DNA of 64,000 nt, from contig NC_087069.1 in NCBI RefSeq assembly GCF_963678635.1, positions 23,222,360-23,286,359 of the forward strand, given 5' to 3'. The translations under genes and the position numbers were made by a program. Shown in pieces: positions 1 through 10,033 of this stretch (within the stretch, counting starts at the first letter, position 1; every line of letters starts with the position of its first letter). A model generated the notes under the pieces. That model ran no database searches. It was given only the letters and a program-made list of their open reading frames with translations, and was not told where the DNA came from. The stretch is from Symsagittifera roscoffensis (lineage: Eukaryota > Xenacoelomorpha > Acoela > Convolutidae).

Positions 1-345
1 TTGACCCCTCCTCTTACCAGACCCAGGATAAATCTTAGACTTAGTAAGTTTAAAATAGTATCTAACGAACTACTCGCGTTCTAATTATACCTGAACCTTG
101 TGGATCGATTTACTATTCTCCAACCCTTGAACACAATCACTACCCCTAAGTAAGATTAAGTAAGTTAACACCTTAGCTTATACTAGTCACGAGAAAGTAA
201 AAATCATTCTTCGGAATCGATATACTTTTCTCTCCAACCCTGAACAATTAGACCCAGGTTAAGCTAACCAAAAAATCGTAAGAACTAACAGTTTAAGTCA
301 ATAGAAATCATTTAACAACCTTTTGCATCCGTCATTCTAAACCTT
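1..345 (+). other. Untranslated leader of the gypsy element
   Basis: No ORF is present before the ATG at 346. The leader holds GTAAGT-type splice-donor-like strings (about 44-49, 149-154 and 159-164) and a CAG/GTTAAG candidate near 256, any of which could serve subgenomic splicing. A short diverged repeat of a CTCCAACCC-TGAACA string occurs near 118 and 233. I did not find a convincing tRNA primer binding site, consistent with the window starting downstream of it. Confidence 0.45.
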
Positions 346-813
346 ATGTCATTTAAAAACCTAGGAAATAAACAAACAATCATTTTACACAATTGTGAAA
401 TAGATAACAAAAAATACGACCTTGTAATCACACCTCATACACAAACAGTTGGATACATTCGAACAAAACGACAAACACTAAAGAGAAAAATAATAACTAA
501 ACAAAGACAAATAACACGAAAAAGATTTTCAAAAAATCGAAACGCATTTTCAGAATCAGAAACCAACAGTTTAGACGAACTTTACAAATTAAAAGAATCA
601 ATAGATAAAAATTACCCACAACACGATCAATTATATTTTTCTGACTCAGAAACAACTTCAAATTCATCACAAAGAGGAAAAAGAAGAATAAAAAAGCAGT
701 ATAAACACAAACCAGTACATCTATACAATTGGAATCAACCAATTCGACACATTAATAATTACATATTAACAGTCATCGAACGAAAAAATGAGTTCAACGC
801 ACACCCCAGGTGA
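346..813 (+). CDS. Small basic protein upstream of Gag-Pol (155 aa)
   Basis: This ORF precedes Gag-Pol and overlaps its first 26 nt in a different frame. The protein is rich in Lys and Arg, with a dense basic cluster at about residues 40-65 (KRKIITKQRQITRKRF) and a second RGKRRIKKQYK stretch near 110-120, between acidic/serine-rich segments. Such a composition suggests nucleic-acid binding or a nuclear localisation signal, but no family is recognised. Gag-Pol lies +1 relative to this ORF, so a simple -1 slip would not join them; leaky scanning or reinitiation is more plausible. It could also be an upstream ORF that controls Gag translation. Its length and lack of stops in A-rich DNA support coding, moderately. 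Confidence 0.55.
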   Translation: MSFKNLGNKQTIILHNCEIDNKKYDLVITPHTQTVGYIRTKRQTLKRKIITKQRQITRKRFSKNRNAFSESETNSLDELYKLKESIDKNYPQHDQLYFSDSETTSNSSQRGKRRIKKQYKHKPVHLYNWNQPIRHINNYILTVIERKNEFNAHPR

Positions 814-3800
814 CGAAACTCCAGATGATGATGAAATCTTTCCTTTTATAGTAGATGCAGATACTGATAGAGGACAACACATATTTTGTCAAAATTTACT
901 CGTAAATTTATTTGAACCCGGAATCAGTCCATGTAAAACAGAGTTCCCCGATGTAAAAATCAAAAGACAAATCATAGATCACTATCTAAAAGATATATGC
1001 AACATAACACAACAGTATGGAATCTACTCTATAGAATTCACTTCCCCAAACCATAATAATAGAACATATACTATTCAAACAGACGACCTTGATTTAGAAT
1101 TTTCAAAAGTTTTTTCAGAATATATAAAAAGCATCCAATACCATAACTCACAAAGAGCAAACTCCATTTTCACCAATGAAGTTTTCGCACTAATATATAG
1201 TTATATTTCGATATTAGAAAATGAACTCCCATTAACAAATGTCTCACCGACAGAAACATCTAAACATTTAAGAGTACGACATGAAATCACACTACTCTCT
1301 AGTTATTTAAACATTATTAAAGAAAATTTCACGAAAGACGACGTTTCACAACATACCAAACACGATTTACAAAAAATTTTAGCATGGTTCATAATAGATT
1401 ATTTCACACACAATATTGATTTAATTGCACAAGCAAGAAAAAATTTTAGACCCCAAAATTCGAACGATGATACCGCTATCACAGAACAATCAGATTATGT
1501 TTGGGACCCCGAATGGTCTCATCCAGCATTTATAAGCTTCCCACAATCAATCTCAAGTCAAGCAATAAGTACAATATCTTACATAAGAGGTTATGTAAGA
1601 GTAATACCATTAACAATTGATGCAACACCATTAAACTATAATACATTTTTACCCGATACACAAAATAATAGTTTAAACTCTACAGTCATACACAATGAAA
1701 ACCTCAATGGAACTAGGAATCTTACTCAACAAGATATCCAGACACCATCACACTTCATAAATGAAGAAATTGTACACACAACAACTACACAACAAAGTAT
1801 TTCACCAATACGCCCAAATTTAACAACACCAAGAAATACAAATCCTTCACAAACACAGGTAACCTTACAATCAACCGTTAAACCTTCGGTTGCCCCTAAA
1901 TATTCACATATGGATTACCAAACATACAAACCCATGACAATACCATCAAAAACACGCAAAACATTCACTAGAAACAACTTTGCAGACCATAATTATAATT
2001 ATACACATCCATCAAAAACAAATTATCAACCACAAAGGAATTTTAATCAATATACAAAACCTCGAAACTGGGATAACCCAACGGCCCAATATAATTCCAC
2101 AAATTTTCAACCAAATCCTCCACAGGATCGCAGTGGAAATTACCCATTTTTTCAACAAAATAAAAATAAAAAACAAACATCTTATCAAATGGATTATTTA
2201 TCCTCAGATGAAGATTTCTTACAACCAGATATATTTGCACCAAATACTCAAGAATATCGTAGACAAGGAATACAGAAAACACGTACAAATCATAGAAATT
2301 TTTCTCCACAATCAATAGATGCACAATATCAACAACCAATTCAACAACAAAATCCAATTAATACACAATCTTTTCAACCAATTCAACAACAAAATCCAAT
2401 GACTACACACTCGTATCAACCATCACAAATGCAAAATGAAATACCACTCCCGTATTATCTTCAACAACATGAAATAACAAGAAACCAACTTTCAAATTTT
2501 TCTCAAATGCCAAATGCAGCTGAATCATTACAAATGACAATGAATCCATACCTTATGGGTGGATCATCAATAACATCAAACAAACCTTTAATGGTTTTCA
2601 CAGGAACAGACCCTGAATACTCTGTAGAAGATTACTTAAATGCAGTAACAGCAAATTTGATTTTAAATATAGGACCTGAACCAATTAATACGCCACTACA
2701 TCAAAACTGGATACATCGACGCACAGCGTTGATACAAACAACCTTAGATGGCGCAGCCCAAAAATGGTTTTCAGTACTACCTCAAGAAATAAAATCAAAC
2801 TGGAAAAGATTTACACAAGAATTTTCAAAAATGTTTGACTCCGAAAGAAACAAACAACAACAAAGAGTTTTATGTAATGAAATTCGCAGATTACCAAACG
2901 AAACCATCAAACAAATAGCAGTAAGAATCGAAACACTAGTTCGAAAAGCATATTCACTAAATACACACGACTATAAAAACACTAAGATGACAGAAATCTT
3001 AATGATGACCTTAACACCACAATTAAGGAAAATAGCAATAAAAAAGAGAGCATCCCATCCTTCTTCAATTCGAGAACCCGATTTAGATTTTAGAAAACTA
3101 GTAGACAAACTAGAACAAGCAGAAATCACGATGAAACTAGAAGAAACGGAGAATTTGAAATTACAATACGTTAACAAAATTGAAACGACTCCCACTAATA
3201 TTAATAATATACAAGAATCAGAAACAGATCTCGTTGAAAAAATCACTGAAATACTCAATATTTACGAAAAGAACCCGAACTTTAAAGGCAAACCATCTTT
3301 CAAGAAATGGTGTAATTATTGCCGACGATACGGACATAGTATTTCCGAATGTAGACAAAAACAGCAAGATAGTCAAAATAAACCTCAAAAATACAAAGAA
3401 CCAAATAAATCATTTTATCAATACATGAAAAAAGATCAAAATCTACCAAACAAAAATGTATACAGCAACAACAGTTCAGGAAAACCACTCCCGAACAATA
3501 CAAGCTATACAAGAAATCAATCTCCATATAACTCAAGTTATAGAGGAAGATCACCAGAACGAAGAAACACGTATAATTCATCACAAAATCACTACAATAG
3601 ACCGAATAGTCGAAATAACTACTCCAGATCAAATTCAAATACACAACGATTTGTTTCTAGATCTAATTCCCAATCAAGAAATAACTACTATCCAAACAAC
3701 CAATCACGAAATTCATCATACAATAGGAATAGAAACTACTCCTATAATAGAAATAGAAGTTATTCAAACAATCGAAATCAGAATTACCCGAACAATCGAT

Positions 3801-6800
3801 CAAGGAATAACTCATATAATAGATCGAACTATAACAGACAAAACAATAATTACCAAAACAGATCGCGAAATAATTCACAAAATCGACACCCAAGTTATAA
3901 TAATCGTTATAGAAATTATTCCCAATCACCACACCGGAATAATAATCACTACAATAACTCTAATAATCGTCATAGAAGTAGTACACCTAAACATCAAAGA
4001 CAAATCAATCAAGTACAAGCTAACCCAGAAACAACATCAGACCCCCCAGGTATTGATGACACAGTAACTGATACGTTACAACTTAATCAAATAAACTGTA
4101 CATCATCAGATTCAGAAAGTGATACTGAAAACACTCTTGCTATCAATATGATAAAAGTCGAAAATGACTATGAATCTGTCATATATGAACAACCCTTTCC
4201 ATCACACATATATGAAAATCAATCAGAATTTCTTCAAAATTATTACACTACACCCATAAATTCCACACCAACGACGCAAGAAACAAACGAGATTAACACT
4301 ACAGATCAAACCAATAAAAATACCAAAACAAAATGCTTGAATACAAACCACATTTATCAAAATATACAAAAAGAACAACCCAAAGAAAAAATTTGGACAA
4401 TACCATTTCTATTAGAAAGCCCAAGAAATAAAGAATTTCAACCACCAGACCTTGAAATAGATTTTTTAATTGACTCAGGAGCAGAATCAAACATAATAAA
4501 CATTCCCACATGGAATGAAATAAAAACTTTACACCCAAAGCTAACACCTCTTGAAACCTCCAGTAAGTTAGCGACAGCACAAGGATCAACATTGATAAAC
4601 TACGGAAAAATCCAATTATTTCTCCTCCCTACCAGAACAATGGAGCAAAGCAAACTTCTAAACAAGCCATTTAAACAAATATTCCATATTACTGATATTA
4701 AATATAACATCATTGGTATACCATTTATTTCAAAGTATATACCAACAATTAACATACTAAATAGTAAAATATTAATCAAAGATAAATATACAAAAACAAA
4801 AGAAACATCATTAACATTTTTTCAAAGATTAAATAAACAACCACCATTCTTTTCAAAATTTTATCCGATATTTAATCAACAAAGAAAACACCTGAAACCA
4901 CTATCAGGAAACATCTATAATTTTTCAATAAAACAAGTTCATCAATATGATAAAGAACAAAACAAACAAAAATTTTATATGTCAGATTTTGAATTCAAAC
5001 CTATTCATAAATTTTTCAAAATTACAATCTCTTCAATAAAATATTTGAAAAATTCGAATTCAGATATTATTTCCTTACATGTTTATAACAACACACCTTA
5101 CCAAGTAACATTACCTTTAGGACTTTTAGGATATTGTGAAACTAACGCTACAATATCACCAATACACGAAAAAGCCTATCGCGTAAATAATATACTCCAA
5201 TTACTAGATATTTGCCAATCTACAATTCTTAATGAAGAATTATCTATAAATAATATAATAAGTAACGAAAACAGAAATACGGATTATTTCACAAAAACTC
5301 CATATTTCAAACCTACATTCAACATCAGTAACTACACAGAGGACCAACAGAAATTTTTAACAATGTTTAATTTCCAACATTCACAAATAACACAAGACGA
5401 ATTCGAAAAATTAGCCAAACAGCTAATTAAATATTCATCAGTCTATGCAACATCAAAATTCGATGTTGGCAAAATCAGTTCATCACTACATCTCCCATTA
5501 AAACCAGACGCAGTTTTCAAAAAACAAAGAGCAAGTAAAGTACCAATTCACTTACATGATAAAGTAAACAGATTACTCGATATTTTAGAACAGTACAATA
5601 TTATATCACCAGTTAATAAAGAAGAACAACCAAAAGGCAACACATTCATCAACCCCGTTATCATTCTAGCTAAAGGAGAATCATTAAAAATCGTTCTCGA
5701 TGCTAGATACCTCAATTCACTCATAGATGAATCAAAATGTAATTGGCCCATTGAACCAATACAAGTTATTTTAACAAAAATAAACGGCAAATACTTCACA
5801 ACCGCCGACATGAATAGTGCATACAATCAAATGCCACTAGATGAACAATCACGACGTTTAACACAATTTGTTATCGGAAACCAACAATATGAATTCAACC
5901 GCTTATTCTATGGAATATCCATAGGACCAGCAGCATTTTCAGCCTTTATGAGCAAAATTTTTAGACCACTAATACTCAAGAAAAACGCAATCACCTATTT
6001 AGACGATGTTTTTATGCAATCACAATCAAAAGACGAAATGTTCAAAGTTTTAGAAACATATCACCAAATACTTCAGAATGAAAATCTGAAGGCCGCCCCC
6101 GATAAATCACATTTCTTTTTGACAAGAGTTAAATTCTTAGGACATAACATAGAAAGAAAAACAATCACTCCACTGAAATCACGCATTGACGCTATTCAAA
6201 AACTTCAACCACCAACAAATAAAAAGAAAATCCAAGAGTTCCTTGGAATGTTAAACTTTTTAAGTAAATATGTTTATAAAATGCAATTATATCTACGACC
6301 ATTTTACAACATCCTTAGACAACAAAATAATTTTGAATGGAATACAGAACATCAAACACGATTCGAAGAAATAAAGAAACTTTTAACTGAACAAATTTCA
6401 AACACAATTCCAGACCCTGATCAACCATTTTATGCAATGTGCGATGCTTCGAACTTTGGCATCGGCGCAGCATTATTACAATCACATAATGGTACAAATA
6501 AAATGAACCTAATATCAGCAAATTCTCGATTATTCACTCAAGCAGAGCTACGACTCTCAACTCTAATGAGAGAATGTACAGCCATAATATATACACTTAC
6601 AGAATATGAATTTCTGATACTTGGATCAAAACATCCCACAGTTTTATTCACAGACCACAAACCAATCATCTTTCTTTTTACACAGAAATCTAACCCAAAC
6701 CACCGAGTTTACAGATTTCAACTAATTCTAATGAAGTTTCCAAACTTACATATAGTTTGGACTGCAGGAAAAAATCTTGCATTACCAGACACCTTAAGTC

Positions 6801-9010
6801 GAAATACACCACCTGAATTACTTACACGAAAAACAACAGTTGAAATACCCAAAAACATAAAATTCTACCTTGCAGAAAACGAAACATCACCTCGATTAGA
6901 ATGCAAATATGCAGTTAAAACTGATATTGAACAATCACAAATAAATAATTTACAACATTTCCCACTTTATTTAGATTGTCAAAATAATCATTATGAAGTT
7001 GACCTACTTGGAACATCAACTTTTAAACCAATTCCATATTCTCAATGGATAAAAAATAACACCCAACAAAAACGAACAAAACAACACCTACCTAAAAAAG
7101 ACCATTTTCCACTAATTGAAAAAGAAGATTTAACTGATAAAATAAATTTATCAGGACCACAAACAAATGATTCAAAATACACAATAAATCAAGTTTTTGA
7201 CCTTCACGACCCACTTGATACAATACCCTTATCTAAATTCGAAGTTGAAAACATTTTTCTCCCCCCAACAGATACGATTACAATTTCAACACTGAAACAA
7301 TATCAAAACCTTGACCCGATAATTCGACAACTAAAATCATGGCACAAATATAAAACTAAACCTATCAAAGCAGATTCAACCATTCTAGGAAACAAAACAC
7401 TCCTCCGATACTTTCGCAAATTTAACAACACAACAATCAATGAAACTACAGACCTTTTAGAATACAATTTAAACGAATCCACAGTTCCCTGTCTCCCTAT
7501 AAGTATGATTCTTATAGCTTTTAATATTTCACATACACAAAATATTAAAGGACACTCTGGATCAGAAAAAACATATTCAAATTTTATACAAAATTTTTAC
7601 TTCCCAAATGCACCAATTTGGATAAAAGTACTATGCAATGATTGTATAGTATGTCAGCTAAATAAACCTTACCCAAATCAAAAACAAGTAGCACAAATAC
7701 AAGATTTTAAAGGACAAAGTTTATACTTTAATCACCGTATCTCATTTGATACTAAAGGACCAATTTCACCCTCATCAGAAGGAAACTCCTACATTATGGT
7801 AATTGTTGACGCATTTACACATTATATAGCACTTAATCCAGTACCACATTGTAACGCTTATTACGCATACACAACACTCTATGAACACTGGATAGCAAAA
7901 TTTGGACTACCAGAAATTTTAGTTACAGACAATGGTACAGAATTCATAAATAATGAAATAATAACACTATGTCATTTATACAACATTAAACACAAACCAC
8001 GTACATCTCATGCACCTTGGACAAACGGCTTAGTCGAAGGTATGAACCGTTCATTACAAGAATATCTCAGATGTATCATCAACGGAAATGATACAAAATA
8101 TACCGAATGGTCAGCAGATGTAAAATTATTTCCCTTAGCATATAATTCACAAATTACGACAACTTTAGGAATGTCACCATACGAAATGGTTTTTAACCAA
8201 AAGCCACGCAAACCAATAATGTTTACAGCAAATTCACATAAAAACGCACAAGGTTATTGTCAACCAAATAAAGACTCAATTTGTTATAACCTACCTTTAC
8301 ATACACACGATGAAGATCATTTTCATCACCCACAAATTCTTAAATTAGCCTCCGGTACACACACCGAATGGATTTTAAATAGAGATAAAAAACACAATGA
8401 AATTTATCAAAAAATAACAAAAAAGTTATTACAAAGACAAAATATTAATGAACAAATCAATTCACGTTTTACACCAGCTTCCGATTTAAAAATTGGAACA
8501 TTTGTTTTAATACCTAATTTTAATACTCACAAAGGAATTTCTAAAAAATTACAACCCCTCCGAAAAGGACCCTATCAAATAATTGCAAAACCCACAGATG
8601 TCACATATAAAATTATCGACTCAAACAAAAAAGAAATCGTTCAACATCGAAACAACCTATTACCTTATTACCCAAAAGAATACGCACTCCGCGAATTAAC
8701 TCAATTATATTCTTTCACAGGATTAAAAATCATTCAAAATGAACCACATCTAAAAAACACAGAACAAAATGATAACCCCACCGAAACTCAAAACACAAAA
8801 CCAACCGCCACCAAAAACAATACACAAAATCATAAAGAATCTCCAAAACAAAGAAAAAATAGAAAAATGACAGAACAAATAATACCCCAAGAAGAAATAG
8901 ACAAATCAGAACATAGAAAGACAACAAGACTCCGAAATCAACCACGTAAAAACTACAAAATGTTCATCCCCCAATCTAAAATATTAAAGAAAGTAGAATT
9001 TAAAAAGTAA
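788..9010 (+). CDS. gag-pol: Gag-Pol polyprotein of a Ty3/gypsy element (2740 aa)
   Basis: One uninterrupted frame encodes both Gag and Pol, with no Gag stop codon. A long low-complexity N-terminal region (about 600 residues, Gln/Asn/Thr/Pro-rich) precedes a retrotransposon Gag capsid-like domain (about 605-800). A CX2CX4HX4C zinc knuckle follows (Cys842, Cys845, His850, Cys855), then an Asn/Arg/Ser/Tyr-rich tract to about 1085. The aspartic protease shows DSG at 1229-1231. Reverse transcriptase carries YLDD at 1737-1740, RNase H has its Asp near 1886, and integrase has an HHCC finger (about 2250-2292) and the catalytic triad Asp2321, Asp2381, Glu2417, a DX35E spacing. A GPY/F-type motif sits at 2594-2596; no chromodomain was seen. 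All catalytic residues I can place are intact. The protein is long for the family because of the N-terminal extension and the Asn/Arg tract. Confidence 0.95.
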   Translation: MSSTHTPGDETPDDDEIFPFIVDADTDRGQHIFCQNLLVNLFEPGISPCKTEFPDVKIKRQIIDHYLKDICNITQQYGIYSIEFTSPNHNNRTYTIQTDDLDLEFSKVFSEYIKSIQYHNSQRANSIFTNEVFALIYSYISILENELPLTNVSPTETSKHLRVRHEITLLSSYLNIIKENFTKDDVSQHTKHDLQKILAWFIIDYFTHNIDLIAQARKNFRPQNSNDDTAITEQSDYVWDPEWSHPAFISFPQSISSQAISTISYIRGYVRVIPLTIDATPLNYNTFLPDTQNNSLNSTVIHNENLNGTRNLTQQDIQTPSHFINEEIVHTTTTQQSISPIRPNLTTPRNTNPSQTQVTLQSTVKPSVAPKYSHMDYQTYKPMTIPSKTRKTFTRNNFADHNYNYTHPSKTNYQPQRNFNQYTKPRNWDNPTAQYNSTNFQPNPPQDRSGNYPFFQQNKNKKQTSYQMDYLSSDEDFLQPDIFAPNTQEYRRQGIQKTRTNHRNFSPQSIDAQYQQPIQQQNPINTQSFQPIQQQNPMTTHSYQPSQMQNEIPLPYYLQQHEITRNQLSNFSQMPNAAESLQMTMNPYLMGGSSITSNKPLMVFTGTDPEYSVEDYLNAVTANLILNIGPEPINTPLHQNWIHRRTALIQTTLDGAAQKWFSVLPQEIKSNWKRFTQEFSKMFDSERNKQQQRVLCNEIRRLPNETIKQIAVRIETLVRKAYSLNTHDYKNTKMTEILMMTLTPQLRKIAIKKRASHPSSIREPDLDFRKLVDKLEQAEITMKLEETENLKLQYVNKIETTPTNINNIQESETDLVEKITEILNIYEKNPNFKGKPSFKKWCNYCRRYGHSISECRQKQQDSQNKPQKYKEPNKSFYQYMKKDQNLPNKNVYSNNSSGKPLPNNTSYTRNQSPYNSSYRGRSPERRNTYNSSQNHYNRPNSRNNYSRSNSNTQRFVSRSNSQSRNNYYPNNQSRNSSYNRNRNYSYNRNRSYSNNRNQNYPNNRSRNNSYNRSNYNRQNNNYQNRSRNNSQNRHPSYNNRYRNYSQSPHRNNNHYNNSNNRHRSSTPKHQRQINQVQANPETTSDPPGIDDTVTDTLQLNQINCTSSDSESDTENTLAINMIKVENDYESVIYEQPFPSHIYENQSEFLQNYYTTPINSTPTTQETNEINTTDQTNKNTKTKCLNTNHIYQNIQKEQPKEKIWTIPFLLESPRNKEFQPPDLEIDFLIDSGAESNIINIPTWNEIKTLHPKLTPLETSSKLATAQGSTLINYGKIQLFLLPTRTMEQSKLLNKPFKQIFHITDIKYNIIGIPFISKYIPTINILNSKILIKDKYTKTKETSLTFFQRLNKQPPFFSKFYPIFNQQRKHLKPLSGNIYNFSIKQVHQYDKEQNKQKFYMSDFEFKPIHKFFKITISSIKYLKNSNSDIISLHVYNNTPYQVTLPLGLLGYCETNATISPIHEKAYRVNNILQLLDICQSTILNEELSINNIISNENRNTDYFTKTPYFKPTFNISNYTEDQQKFLTMFNFQHSQITQDEFEKLAKQLIKYSSVYATSKFDVGKISSSLHLPLKPDAVFKKQRASKVPIHLHDKVNRLLDILEQYNIISPVNKEEQPKGNTFINPVIILAKGESLKIVLDARYLNSLIDESKCNWPIEPIQVILTKINGKYFTTADMNSAYNQMPLDEQSRRLTQFVIGNQQYEFNRLFYGISIGPAAFSAFMSKIFRPLILKKNAITYLDDVFMQSQSKDEMFKVLETYHQILQNENLKAAPDKSHFFLTRVKFLGHNIERKTITPLKSRIDAIQKLQPPTNKKKIQEFLGMLNFLSKYVYKMQLYLRPFYNILRQQNNFEWNTEHQTRFEEIKKLLTEQISNTIPDPDQPFYAMCDASNFGIGAALLQSHNGTNKMNLISANSRLFTQAELRLSTLMRECTAIIYTLTEYEFLILGSKHPTVLFTDHKPIIFLFTQKSNPNHRVYRFQLILMKFPNLHIVWTAGKNLALPDTLSRNTPPELLTRKTTVEIPKNIKFYLAENETSPRLECKYAVKTDIEQSQINNLQHFPLYLDCQNNHYEVDLLGTSTFKPIPYSQWIKNNTQQKRTKQHLPKKDHFPLIEKEDLTDKINLSGPQTNDSKYTINQVFDLHDPLDTIPLSKFEVENIFLPPTDTITISTLKQYQNLDPIIRQLKSWHKYKTKPIKADSTILGNKTLLRYFRKFNNTTINETTDLLEYNLNESTVPCLPISMILIAFNISHTQNIKGHSGSEKTYSNFIQNFYFPNAPIWIKVLCNDCIVCQLNKPYPNQKQVAQIQDFKGQSLYFNHRISFDTKGPISPSSEGNSYIMVIVDAFTHYIALNPVPHCNAYYAYTTLYEHWIAKFGLPEILVTDNGTEFINNEIITLCHLYNIKHKPRTSHAPWTNGLVEGMNRSLQEYLRCIINGNDTKYTEWSADVKLFPLAYNSQITTTLGMSPYEMVFNQKPRKPIMFTANSHKNAQGYCQPNKDSICYNLPLHTHDEDHFHHPQILKLASGTHTEWILNRDKKHNEIYQKITKKLLQRQNINEQINSRFTPASDLKIGTFVLIPNFNTHKGISKKLQPLRKGPYQIIAKPTDVTYKIIDSNKKEIVQHRNNLLPYYPKEYALRELTQLYSFTGLKIIQNEPHLKNTEQNDNPTETQNTKPTATKNNTQNHKESPKQRKNRKMTEQIIPQEEIDKSEHRKTTRLRNQPRKNYKMFIPQSKILKKVEFKK

Positions 9011-9612
9011 TTTTAACATTCTATACTTCACAATCTTGAAACCTCCGTAACATTTTTCATTTCCATTTTTCAAAATAACATGCTCACAAAGTACGCAATA
9101 ATTCTAGTTCAAAATAGACCAATAGGATTCATCCAATCCGCCACTTTCTCTAACTCAAACTAAGATCAATTAGACGAATAATCTAGAACTCCAGGCACAT
9201 CTTTAACTATAACTTTACAACCTCCAGGTCAAAAATAAGCAAACCACTCCAACTTGACAGCTAAAATAAATATCACCATAATACCGTACCCCTCCCTTAT
9301 CTAATAACCCAAAGATCAACAATATTTCCCCAACTCAGACCACGAATACCCCCAAAACAAATTTGATAACTTAGCCTAAAGTCACAAAATGAAGATTTTA
9401 ATTAGCCTAAAGTATAAAAATCTCACCATACCCCGGATCATTTGACAAACAAAAATAAAGAAAAAGACGACCTCCCAGTCACCATGAAAATTGCCCCCAA
9501 CAATTTTTTACGAAACTCAACCCACTTGTCAAAAAACTAATAAATAATTCGACCACACTAGAAAATCGCCTCAAACAGCAAAAAAACATTCGACCAAGAG
9601 ATCATTTCTTAA
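9011..9612 (+). other. Non-coding spacer between pol and the accessory ORFs
   Basis: About 600 nt with stops in every + frame. It is A/C-rich like the rest of the element. It contains a short direct repeat of a TTAGCCTAAAGT string near 9372 and 9401. Being between pol and a downstream gene block, it is where splice acceptors or an internal promoter would be expected, but I see no strong polypyrimidine-AG and no convincing TATA. Confidence 0.4.
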
Positions 9613-9843
9613 ATGCTTTTCTCTCAAACAGTCGCTCAAATATTTATCAATTTTAAACATTTTTTTTCAATACTTCAAGCCTTTATAATATTTCTTTTTG
9701 ATATCATTGAATCTTTTCTAATAATCATAATAATTTTTTGTAACATTTTTTTAATTTTCTACACAATAATTGAACTATTCCTCCAACTTTCCAAAACCCT
9801 TGAATATATCCACAGGTACGATTTTAACAACTTGTCTAAATGA
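9613..9843 (+). CDS. Small hydrophobic membrane protein 1 (76 aa)
   Basis: A short ORF rich in Ile, Leu and Phe with two predicted membrane segments at about residues 11-35 and 36-60, the second containing a run of five isoleucines, and a short polar C-terminus. It has no recognised family. Its stop codon overlaps the ATG of the next ORF as ATGA, and the next ORF is also hydrophobic, so the two look like a translationally coupled pair. Small two-segment proteins of this kind in viruses are often viroporins; that is only an analogy. T-rich sequence encodes hydrophobic residues by default, so chance is possible, but the tight pair arrangement argues for real coding. Confidence 0.5.
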   Translation: MLFSQTVAQIFINFKHFFSILQAFIIFLFDIIESFLIIIIIFCNIFLIFYTIIELFLQLSKTLEYIHRYDFNNLSK

Positions 9844-10028
9844 TACGAACAATTTTCAGTAGAACTGATATTTTTTTATTGTTTGTAATTTTCATAACAT
9901 TTCTATTATCCCTCATTTTGACAATATGTAAATGTATAAAGAAAGCAATCATCACATTTGCCCTAGCAACAATTTTTCTAATTCTTTTTTTAGAAGAATA
10001 TTATAATAAACATAAACCTTCCCACTAA
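9840..10028 (+). CDS. Small hydrophobic membrane protein 2 (62 aa)
   Basis: This ORF starts inside the stop codon of the preceding one (ATGA overlap). It has a short basic N-terminus, a membrane segment at about residues 11-30, a Cys-Lys-Cys turn followed by Lys-Lys (about 31-36), a second membrane segment at about 37-52, and a polar charged tail. A membrane hairpin topology is likely. It ends 6 nt before the ATG-less frame at 10034 opens. No family is recognised. Confidence 0.5.
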   Translation: MIRTIFSRTDIFLLFVIFITFLLSLILTICKCIKKAIITFALATIFLILFLEEYYNKHKPSH

Positions 10029-10033
10029 AGTAA

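Noticed and set aside
776-813. An A-AAA-AAT slippery heptamer at the end of the basic ORF, suggesting -1 frameshift into Gag
   Set aside because: A -1 shift enters the wrong frame; Gag-Pol lies +1 relative to the small ORF and has its own ATG.
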